Of a stretch of DNA of 64,000 bases, positions 23,901-30,500 are shown in pieces. A program made the translations under genes and the position numbers. The notes beneath the pieces were generated by a model. It did no database searches, was not told where the DNA came from, and saw only the letters and a program-made list of their open reading frames with translations. The first letter of the stretch is position 1. The number at the start of each line of letters is the position of its first letter. Source of the DNA: a virus; IMG/VR virus record IMGVR_UViG_3300034104_005580, positions 1 to 64,000 of that record; one strand, 5' to 3'.

Positions 23901-23936
23901 GAGCCCGTGGCCGAGCCTACCCCCCCGGGGGAGTAG
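20916..23936 (+). CDS. Large protein with three glycosyltransferase-A-like domains and TPR-like end
   Basis: 1006 residues, GTG with a full AGGAGG site. Domain 1 (about 20-340) is a GT2-type enzyme: YGVVIPTIATPEVLIPTLRRL, FNDDLRV (DXD-like, about 121-127) and GYEDNDLCVRAERQGWRLLVDG (about 268). Domain 2 (about 350-620) carries LWSVDHDELPEE (about 469-480). Domain 3 (about 640-860) carries GWSLFIDPDEHFQAP (about 744-758). The last part (about 870-930) has TPR-like helices (SAKAWVSLGLHAENQGDENTAMECYRRAM) and ends in a Pro-rich tail. Domains 2 and 3 look like the hydrolase-like GT2 group that reads VDxDE. It may build a short sugar chain in one polypeptide. Target unknown: virion protein, host surface or phage DNA. 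Confidence 0.75.
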   Translation: MRDPASLSAEREALASPFTYGVVIPTIATPEVLIPTLRRLVSHLPTDEGVIIALCLNPVPANLARIREVESELEALSQALEGTPHDLVWMNEGKATGFGLASNRAIQIMLDRAGLPDLTVIFNDDLRVTPGWLQGLKKAASTTFVRLVSEPPSEAPDDGRVLQQVGGKDVGVRPRRPLEGYGRIGIVGPCSVNVAGIQSVSAEAQITEKNADHFSSLFRRDNSGEYLSASFLSGFCMALTAECLLDLSYRGEDGKVIGVFDGERYPVAGYEDNDLCVRAERQGWRLLVDGETFIFHLGHQSFDKFFPGMDRGMRNRLAYYEKHRAESRNGPTQKVVAVYRVKVETGNDIGYLRASMVGMSRLVDGFAILLTENPAECSRSPDFRACLPSFGDHDRAWLQACVDATKEKGGGLKAVAEATRRWVIQTLRLQAKDQGGREVPVKVRCWEGDFNEREERNGVIALGESMGADWLWSVDHDELPEERVRRAHLDRWLSHPDPMVQEWDFSWLNHWDSERMIRVDSPWGDAVNGRPTYRGGMHGFRLWKVNKAFPRRIQAGGFNGLHCGNCPEMGPQAKRVAGFRFRHLGYLRHFDRVRKLRRYGEQDPNPDPWLVGADGYGHLVQEEGAVFYPYVEVNGMGLHVLVYEKEDPDDLGRLLDYLYGVVDAVVLTWTGEWAEGDRGWTSDPEAPWSLEEWPSTGPSRELAKYASLFRARFIHHPLADNIAEARNAGIRELARIGKEELPGIGWSLFIDPDEHFQAPHEEMVALRRMAEVSNGWGWLFRYHNLQPAGPPTSSESVRLSRIDPEGLMVMNGRVHEGFDHATQALLARGEHPQLRYSPFVLLNAGQKVSDLRMEQKLDHYIHLLRLELADDPYSAKAWVSLGLHAENQGDENTAMECYRRAMLCPGNSYLPFKEAGFYHLRMARIMVSEVVARTAGSHGYHRIAQEMLAWLQENAPERPLVGMARVDGSSRKGLSFDLPDFPDPTIPPAVPTDPGEPVAEPTPPGE

Positions 23937-23973
23937 TCCCACCACCGAGATAGAAGCGGAGTAGAGTTCATCC

Positions 23974-24555
23974 ATGATTCGCGTAAAGGTCGGAGGCGTT
24001 GCCGCCACCATTCAGGCCATGCGGCTCGTTCGGACCACCGAGCAAGCCGTGAAGGACCGCGTGGTGGAGGCGGCGGGTTCCACCCTTCTCCGCTACGTGA
24101 GGATGACCGGGGGGATCAAGGACGGCCACGGCCAGCCCGAGCTGGACGCCCTGGACAATCCCTACGCCACTCGCCACGGATCGATCCAGGAGGCCGCCCT
24201 GGGACATACCGGGTGGTGGGTCCACTCCCAGAGTGGCCAGCTCCTTCGGGCCCTTCGTGGGGCTCCGATGGGAGCGAGCTATCTGGTCTTCGCGGATACC
24301 TCGGTGGCCCCTCACGCCCAGGCGGTAATCCAAGGGACGAGGGTGATGTTCGCCCGAGACTTTATCTGGATCACCGCCAACCTTCGCCCGGTCAGGATCG
24401 AGATGATGCGGGCGATGGTCCGGGTGCTGGGGAAGGAGCTACGGACGAAGGCTCACGTTCGCTTCTCCGATGGGATGGGGGTGAGCCTCTCCCCTGGTCG
24501 GGATGGTTCCGGTAAGTTCACGAAGGGCGGCCTGCCCGCCGGAGGAGGAGCGTAG
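23974..24555 (+). CDS. HK97 gp10-like neck / tail completion protein
   Basis: 193 residues from ATG. The start MIRVKVGGVAATIQAM, the helix EQAVKDRVVEAAGSTLLRYVRM and the late segment TSVAPHAQAVIQGTRVMFARDF follow gp10-like proteins, which join head and tail and often contain the YAxxVExGT-type turn; here it reads APHAQAVIQGT. It sits directly before a tail terminator-like gene with no gap. Confidence 0.62.
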   Translation: MIRVKVGGVAATIQAMRLVRTTEQAVKDRVVEAAGSTLLRYVRMTGGIKDGHGQPELDALDNPYATRHGSIQEAALGHTGWWVHSQSGQLLRALRGAPMGASYLVFADTSVAPHAQAVIQGTRVMFARDFIWITANLRPVRIEMMRAMVRVLGKELRTKAHVRFSDGMGVSLSPGRDGSGKFTKGGLPAGGGA

Positions 24556-24993
24556 ATGTCCGTATACCCGACCGAAGAGGTGCTCTCCCTCGTGCGGCTC
24601 CTCCTTCTGGAGACCTCCGGGGTCTCCTCCATCGTGGAGGACCGGATCACCGGGCCCTTCGGGGACCGCACCGGGGCCGTGGAGGGGGAGGACCTCTACC
24701 CCCGGGTGGTAGTGGACCTCGTGGGTGGTGGGGGCTACGGCTTCGGCGGCCTCCAGGCTCCCCTCCTCCACGTCTACGCCTACTCCCGGACCTCCCAGGG
24801 GGATGCTCACCACCTCTTCGACGCCATCCGGCCCGCGCTCCGGAGGGCTCGCCTCTCCAGGGAGGGGGTCACCGTGAAGGGGTCGATCCAGGAAGTGGAC
24901 TCCCCCACCACCGGGTGGAACCCCCAGACCGGGGCGTGGTTCACCCGTGGCTCCTACCGCGTCATGGCCACCGCCCTCCCAGCCTCGGCATAG
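24556..24993 (+). CDS. Tail terminator / tail completion protein (DUF3168-like)
   Basis: 145 residues, ATG abutting the previous stop. LRLLLLETSGVSSIVEDRITGPFGDRTG, then LYPRVVVDLVGGGGYGFGGLQAPLLHVYAYSRTSQGDAHHLFDAIRPAL is the pattern of tail-completion proteins (variable-sized beta sheet, then xxxxVxxYSxxxxxAxxLxxAIxxxL). These cap the tail tube before joining to the head. Gene order supports this. Confidence 0.72.
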   Translation: MSVYPTEEVLSLVRLLLLETSGVSSIVEDRITGPFGDRTGAVEGEDLYPRVVVDLVGGGGYGFGGLQAPLLHVYAYSRTSQGDAHHLFDAIRPALRRARLSREGVTVKGSIQEVDSPTTGWNPQTGAWFTRGSYRVMATALPASA

Positions 24994-25011
24994 CCGAGAA
25001 GTGAGCTTCTG

Positions 25012-25203
25012 ATGTTTACTCGCGACTCCACCCCCATGGCCCAGCCCCCGAAGGGCGGCACCACCGTCCGGTGCGGAAAGGGCCACGCGGTCACCACCCT
25101 CTCGGCGAGGTCCCAGATCGGCGTGGGCTCGCTCCGCTCCTTCACCTGCCCGGAGTGCTCCGAGGTGGTGCGCGTGAAGGTGAAGGAGGCGTCCGATGGC
25201 TGA
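25012..25203 (+). CDS. Small zinc-ribbon-like protein, 63 aa
   Basis: ATG with no clear ribosome site beyond GAGAAGTGAG. Two metal-binding pairs are visible: CGKGH (about residues 21-25) and CPEC (about 46-49), spaced as a zinc ribbon, then a basic VKVKEAS end. It overlaps the next gene, also a zinc ribbon, by 8 bases. Could be a regulator or a DNA-binding accessory. Confidence 0.6.
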   Translation: MFTRDSTPMAQPPKGGTTVRCGKGHAVTTLSARSQIGVGSLRSFTCPECSEVVRVKVKEASDG

Positions 25204-25537
25204 TCTGGAAACCGCCCTCCGAGCCGCCCTCCGGCGGATCGATGCCCTGGAGACCGAGGTGATCGCCCCCCTCGTGGCCACGGTCCAGCTCCTGGACCGG
25301 AAGGTGCGGGACTCCTCCGAGGACGAGGAGCCCGGGGTCCAGAAGGGACACCAGCCCTGGAAGTGCGAGGGATGCCGGGGGCTCCTCGGCTATTACGATA
25401 CCGTCCGAGACGTGCTCCGCATCCGGGTCAAGGACTACCACGTCCAGGTCCAGGTGGGAGAGAAGGGATGGGTGGAGGTGCCCTGCCGCCGGTGCGGTCA
25501 CCCGAACCGCCAGGGGTATTCCCCTCCCCGGGGTTAG
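25196..25537 (+). CDS. Com-like zinc ribbon protein with coiled-coil start
   Basis: 113 residues from ATG inside the end of the previous gene. An N-terminal helix (1-40) with heptad-like pattern leads to KCEGCRGLLGYYD (about 58-70) and, after a longer loop, VEVPCRRCGHPN (about 95-106). Mu Com has the same layout, CxxCxxLL then IExxCPRC, and switches on translation of the mom DNA-modification gene. The resemblance is by eye and the spacer here is longer. A Com relative in a phage that also carries a DNA base modification block would be meaningful. Confidence 0.5.
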   Translation: MADLETALRAALRRIDALETEVIAPLVATVQLLDRKVRDSSEDEEPGVQKGHQPWKCEGCRGLLGYYDTVRDVLRIRVKDYHVQVQVGEKGWVEVPCRRCGHPNRQGYSPPRG

Positions 25538-25550
25538 GCTCCGCCCCAGC

Positions 25551-25579
25551 TTGGATCGTAGCTTCACGGTGGGCTAACC
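25551..25579 (+). promoter_or_regulatory. Structural-class promoter candidate before the tail tube gene: TTGGAT-N17-CTAACC
   Basis: TTGGAT (25551-25556), 17 bases, CTAACC (25574-25579), in the 106-base gap before the tail tube gene, a place where extra expression is expected. Confidence 0.4.
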
Positions 25580-25643
25580 TCCCCTCCAGGAAGCCGCCCG
25601 AGAGGCGCACCCAGCCCGCCACCCCGATCTGGAGTTCGCCCCC

Positions 25644-26198
25644 ATGCCGCTCAATCTCCCCACCTACGACGAGAACAAGTTTTCGTTCGGCCCCGGCGTC
25701 ATCTTCTTCGGGGCGACCGGCTCGACCCCGACCACCGAGGTCGGCGCGATCACCGAGGACGGGGTGAACATCGAGATCACCTCCGAGAAGAAGGTGATCA
25801 CGGCGGGGAACCCGAAGGTGCCGATCTACGCCTTCTCCCAGAGCCAGGGAGCCAAGGTCTCGTTCTCCGGCATCCAGTGGAATTTTGACCATATGGCGAA
25901 GGCCCTGGGAGCTGGCACCACCACCTCGGCAGGTGGGGAGGACTCCTTCTCCTTCGGTGGCGATCCCATCGTCTCCCAGGTGGCCGTGAAGGTCCAGCAC
26001 GCCATGGCGGTCACCGGGCACACGATGAACGTCTACCTCTGGAAGGCATACTCCGAGGCGGGCATGGCCATCGGCATGGGCGCGGACGAGCACAAGTTCC
26101 CCCACTCCTACATGGCCATGCGCTCGGCCACGGACTGGGCCGGGACGACCCTCACGTACCGCCAGCAGCTCTTCAAGCTCGTCAAGCAGACGGCGTAG
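25644..26198 (+). CDS. Major tail tube protein
   Basis: 184 residues from ATG. Beta-rich with FGPGVIFFGATGSTPTTEVGAITEDGVNIEITSEKKVI, the opening pattern of many siphovirus tail tube proteins that set out a start strand and then the xVxxG loop, and a later YLWKAYSEAGMAIGMGADEHKFPHSYMAM. Position two genes before the chaperone pair and tape measure is exactly that of a tube protein. Its own promoter candidate lies upstream. Confidence 0.75.
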   Translation: MPLNLPTYDENKFSFGPGVIFFGATGSTPTTEVGAITEDGVNIEITSEKKVITAGNPKVPIYAFSQSQGAKVSFSGIQWNFDHMAKALGAGTTTSAGGEDSFSFGGDPIVSQVAVKVQHAMAVTGHTMNVYLWKAYSEAGMAIGMGADEHKFPHSYMAMRSATDWAGTTLTYRQQLFKLVKQTA

Positions 26199-26207
26199 GG
26201 GATCACG

Positions 26208-26480
26208 ATGCTCCTCCTCCTCCTCCTGGCCTGCCCGACTCTCCCTCCGGAAGCTCCTCCCCTGGAGCCTCCGAAGGACGAGCCGCCCGAGGTGGCACCG
26301 GCCGAGCCCACGCCCGAGCCGACCGCCACCTTCCAGGACTTCGTGGCTCACGAGCCCGAGGCCCTCCCGGTGGCCACGCCTCCGGTGCCTGTCCAGGTGC
26401 CTCCCCAGGAGCCCGCCGGAGAGGTGGAGCCGAAGCCCTCCCCCACCGGGAAGCCCCTGGGGCCACCCGCTCCCGGGTAG
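26208..26480 (+). CDS. Short proline-rich lipoprotein
   Basis: 90 residues, ATG nine bases after the previous stop. The leader is a run of Leu ending in LLAC (Cys9), a clear lipobox. The mature chain is almost all Pro, Glu, Ala and Thr with no obvious fold. Such Pro-rich lipoproteins can span the periplasm; an outer-membrane spanin component would fit, but it lies far from the lysis genes, so a surface protein or other moron function is equally possible. Confidence 0.6.
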   Translation: MLLLLLLACPTLPPEAPPLEPPKDEPPEVAPAEPTPEPTATFQDFVAHEPEALPVATPPVPVQVPPQEPAGEVEPKPSPTGKPLGPPAPG

Positions 26481-26496
26481 CTTTCCCTCCCTCGGA

Positions 26497-26525
26497 GTGG
26501 ACGTGGCGATAGCGGCGGAGTAGGC
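26497..26525 (+). promoter_or_regulatory. Structural-class promoter candidate: GTGGAC-N17-GTAGGC
   Basis: GTGGAC (26497-26502), 17 bases, GTAGGC (26520-26525), 42 bases before the tail chaperone gene. The box matches the TGGAC set but the -10 side is weak. Confidence 0.35.
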
Positions 26526-26566
26526 TTGCGGGGTAACCCTCCAGCCTCCCCAGAGGAGCCCCCGCC

Positions 26567-27115
26567 ATGGACGAAGCCGTCACCCCCTCCGATACCACCA
26601 CCCCCACGGTGGAGAAGACCGATCCCGTGAAGGCCCTCCAGGCCATCCGGGACCTCTTCGCCATCCTGGAGCCGAAGGACCTCGTGACCGTGGAGGCCGC
26701 CTCCGGGCGTACCTACACGCTCCGCACGGTCCTCCCGGCTCGCCGCCAGATCAAGGCCCTCCGCCTCCTGGAGGAGGCCATGGAGGCCGCCTGGGAGACC
26801 AAGGCCCCCCAGAGCGTGCCCGGAGAGGGAGGGCGCTTCCTCGCCCTCGTGAAGGCCGCCCTGGCGAACGAGTCGATCCTGGAGAAGGCCGCCGAAGCCT
26901 TCGGGGTCGCCTTCCAGGAGGTGGTGGAGAAGGAGGCCCTGGCCTCGGAGATGAAGGTGAGCCCCACGGTGGCGGCTGACCTCTTCCCCGTGGAGGCCAT
27001 GGTGGAAGCCTTGCTCCCTTTGCTCGCCCGCCTCGTCACGAAGGCCCTGGAGACGATGGAGGCGGTGAAGACGAAGGGCCCGAGCGGGAAGATCGGGATC
27101 ACGCCCGAGAGCTGA
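26567..27115 (+). CDS. Tail assembly chaperone (G-like, unshifted product)
   Basis: 182 residues, ATG with AGGAGCCCCCGCC before it. An acidic helical protein (KALQAIRDLFAILEPKDLVTVEAASGRTYTLRTV, then several long helices) of the size of lambda gpG. It sits between the tail tube and tape measure genes. Near its end, GGGCCCG at 27076-27082 is placed in the X-XXY-YYZ register, and the -1 frame is open from there into the next gene. The unshifted form ends at 27113-27115. Confidence 0.75.
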   Translation: MDEAVTPSDTTTPTVEKTDPVKALQAIRDLFAILEPKDLVTVEAASGRTYTLRTVLPARRQIKALRLLEEAMEAAWETKAPQSVPGEGGRFLALVKAALANESILEKAAEAFGVAFQEVVEKEALASEMKVSPTVAADLFPVEAMVEALLPLLARLVTKALETMEAVKTKGPSGKIGITPES

Positions 27116-27456
27116 AACTGGGGCTGGGGGTCCTCCTCTCGGCTGGCCAGTCCTGGTCGATGATCATGGACGAGATGACCATGGACCAGATCGCCCTGGC
27201 CGCCGAGTGCATTACCCTCGCCCGGGTGGAGTTCATTCGCGCTACCATCGTCTCTCCGGCGGAGCAGATTCTGGAGCAGTTCGTGGGGGCCACCCTCACC
27301 GGCACCGAGCCGGAGACGGAGTCCAACCGAGCCGCCCGAGCTGCCGCCCGGCGGGCGGGGGCTCGCCCGAAGAAGTCCACCCGGACGCCGGAGGAGAGGG
27401 ACGCCAACATCATGGCGGTCGCGGCCCGGTGGGGCATGACCATCGAGTCCGCCTAA
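26567..27456 (+). CDS. Tail assembly chaperone GT fusion made by -1 frameshift
   Basis: Reading 26567 to 27082, slipping back one base at GGGCCCG (AAG-GGC-CCG to GAA-GGG-CCC register), then continuing in the -1 frame to 27456 gives about 296 residues. The -1 frame has no stop between the slip site and the T part, whose own ATG would be 27160 (98 residues, MIMDEMTMDQIALAAECITLA... with a basic Arg/Ala-rich end). This arrangement is the established rule for tail chaperones of long-tailed phages. The slip site is my choice; no other good heptamer is seen nearby. Confidence 0.65.
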
Positions 27457-27530
27457 CCCTCCGGGGGGGAGAGTAGGCCCGAAGCCGGAACGCGAGCTAT
27501 CTTCCAGCCGAACCCCAGGAGGGTCACCCC

Positions 27531-30500
27531 GTGGCCGACAGCAATACCATCGGCAAGCTCTTCGTCCAGCTCCTCCTGGACGATGACGAGTTCGACACCG
27601 CCGACGCCGAGAAGAAGATCAAGGCGTTTGGGCTCCAGCTCGACGGCTTCGCCTCGGCCATGGAGGGGGCCTTCGCCACGGCGGCGAAGGCGGTGGCGGC
27701 AGCTACGGCCGGGATCGTGGCCTCCTCGGCGGTGGTGGGAGCCACCTTCCAGGCGCAGATGACCCAGGTGGGCGTGATCGCCGGTGCCACGGGGGAGGAG
27801 TTCGGAGCCCTGGAGGCCAAGGCTCGTGACCTGGGAGCCACCACGGCCTTCTCCGCCACCGAGGCGGCGACCGCCATGGGCATCCTGGCCGGAGCCGGGC
27901 TCTCGGTGAACGAGGTGATCACCGCCACCGGCTCGGTCCTGAACCTCGCGGGTGCGGGTGGCACCACCCTGGACGTGGCGGCCTCCTCCCTGGCCTCCAC
28001 CCTCTCCCAGTTCGGCCTCTCGGCCGGGGAGGCCACCCGGGTCACCGATGTTTTCGCCAAGGTGACGGCGGCCTCCCAGTTCCGGGTGGAGGACCTCGCG
28101 GAGGCGATGAAGTACGGCGGAGCCGTGGGAGCTGGCTTCGGGTGGTCCCTGGAGGAGACCACGGCCGCGCTCGCGATGTTCCGCGATATGGGGCTCCAGG
28201 GGTCGATGGCCGGAACGGCCCTCCGCTCCTCCATGGTGGGGGCGACCCAGGCGAGCCACCAGAACGTGGCGGTCATGGCCAAGTATGGCCTGACGATGGC
28301 CGAGGTGAACCCAGAGACCCATAGCTTCGCGGAGATTCTGGCCACGGTCGGGAAGGCCGGGATGACCACCTCCGACGCCATGGTGGTCTTCGGGAACGAG
28401 GCCGGTGCGGCCTTCGCCTCCCTCGCTCGTGGAGTGGCCTCCGGGGACACGAAGTATCAGGAGATGATCGCCACCCTGGAGGATTCGTCAGGGGCCGCCT
28501 CGGAGATGTTCGGGGCGATGCAGGACAACGTCATGGGCTCCTTCAAGGAGCTACAGTCCGGGGCCGAAGAAGTCCTCCTCTCCATCTTCGACTCCATGAA
28601 GGCCCCCCTGGCCCAGGTGCTCGACGCCCTCTCCTCCACCCTGGCGGAGGTGATCGCCTACTTCCAGGCCAACGCCCCCCAGATCACCGAGCGCCTCCAG
28701 GCCCAGGCGGACAAGTTCGGAGCGTGGCTCCAGGAGAACCGGCAACTGATCGCCGTCACCTTCACCGAGGGTGCCCAGGCGGTGGTGACCCTGATCGAGG
28801 TGCTCGGCCAGCTCGCCCCGATTCTGGACGAGCTGGTGATCCTCCTCACGGCGATGTTCGTGGCGAAGAAGGTGCTGGACTTCGCCATGGCCATCCAGAC
28901 GGCGGTGGAGGGACTGATGGCCCTCCGTACCGCCATCCTGGCGGCGGACGCGGCCATCGCGGTCTCCACCGGCGGGATGTATGCGGTGGTCATCGCCATC
29001 GGGGCCCTCGTGGTGGCCTTGGGGACCCTGATCTACTCCTACACGAGCGCGACCGCCGCCGCCGACCGCTTGAAGTCCGCCCAGGAGCGGCTGGCGGCGA
29101 CCGCCGTGAAGGCCGACACCGAGCGGGCGGAAGCCCTGGATCGGTACCTCGTGAAGAAGAAGGAGGAGGCCCAGGCCGAGCTGGAAGCGGGGGCGGCTTC
29201 CGGCTCACTCTCGGCGGCTCGGAAGAAGGAGCTGGAGCTGATCCTGTCCCTCACCGGGGCGACCGCCCAACAGATGGAGGCCGCCGGGAAGCTCCTCGTG
29301 GTGAACGGTGAGCTGCGGACGGTGGGGGGGATTGCGGACGAGGGGGACGTGGAGGCGGTGGCCGCCCTCACCCAGCGCATCGACTCCTTCCAGGCCGCCG
29401 CCGCGAAGGCGAAGGCGGACGCCGCCGAGCTGGAGAGCGTGATCGCGACCATCGGGGAGCAGAGCGACGGGATGCGCTCGATCACCCTCACCTCCGGGAC
29501 CCGGGTGGTGGCGAGCGATCTGGAGACCCTGGGGGTGAAGGTCCAGGCGTTCAAGGAGCAGGCCACCGAGTACGCCCAGGCCGCCGAGAGCTTGAAGGCC
29601 GACTATGGGAAGGCCACGGTGAGCATCCTGGAGGATGCCGCCCGCGCCCAGGATGCGATGGGAAAGGGAGCGAGCGAGCTGGCTCGCAGTTTCGGGGCCA
29701 CTGGGGAGGCCGCCGAGAAGGCGGCTCGTCAGGCGGAGGAGGCGTGGGTCCGAGCCTTCCAGAGCGCGACCGCCGCCGGTGCGGGGGCCCTGGAGGCCGC
29801 CCGCGAGGGCTACGAGGACTCCCTGGCCGACCAGGAAGAGAAGCTCCGTTTGAGCCACCAGCGCGAGCTTCGGGACCTCTCCCGCTCCGAGGCGAAGGCC
29901 CTGGCCGAGGTGGAGGACAATGAGGTGGCGAGGCTGATCGTCACCGAGCAGTTCTCCCAGGCGCGGGCCCTCGTGGAGAAGCGGCAGGCCGTGGAGGTGC
30001 GGCACTTCCAGTGGGACCAGACGAAGAAGGAGCTGGACGAGAAGAAGGCCGCCCTGGAGAAGAAGCAGGAGGCCGAGCGGAAGGCCGAGGAGGAGCGGCG
30101 AGCCATCCGAGCCCGGAGCCTCGCCGCCCTGACCTCCATGGAGCGGGGGGCGATGAAGGAGTCCGAGCGCATCGACGCCGAGCGCACGGACTTCTTCTCG
30201 GAGAACACGGACCTGACCCTGGAGGAGAAGGAGAAGGCGGAGGGGCTCTTCGCCGACCGGAAGAAGGCCGCCCTGAACGAGGAGCGGGCGGCGACCATCG
30301 CGGCCGTGAAGAAGACCGCCGAGGACGTGGCGGCGGTCCTCTCCACCGTGGCCGGTGTCGTGATGGACGTGGGAAAGGCCCTTCTCCAGTTCGGAGGCTA
30401 TATCGTGCAGGGGCTCACCGGGATCGTGGACGTGGCGGGTGAGGTGGTCACGGCGATCACCTCCATCTTCGACACCCTCACCGGCGGCACGGTCTCGCTC

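Noticed and set aside
20505-24011. 1168-residue minus-strand open frame opposite the glycosyltransferase gene
   Set aside because: Same cause: stop codons are rare on the complement of GC3-rich genes. Low-complexity product and no start signals.
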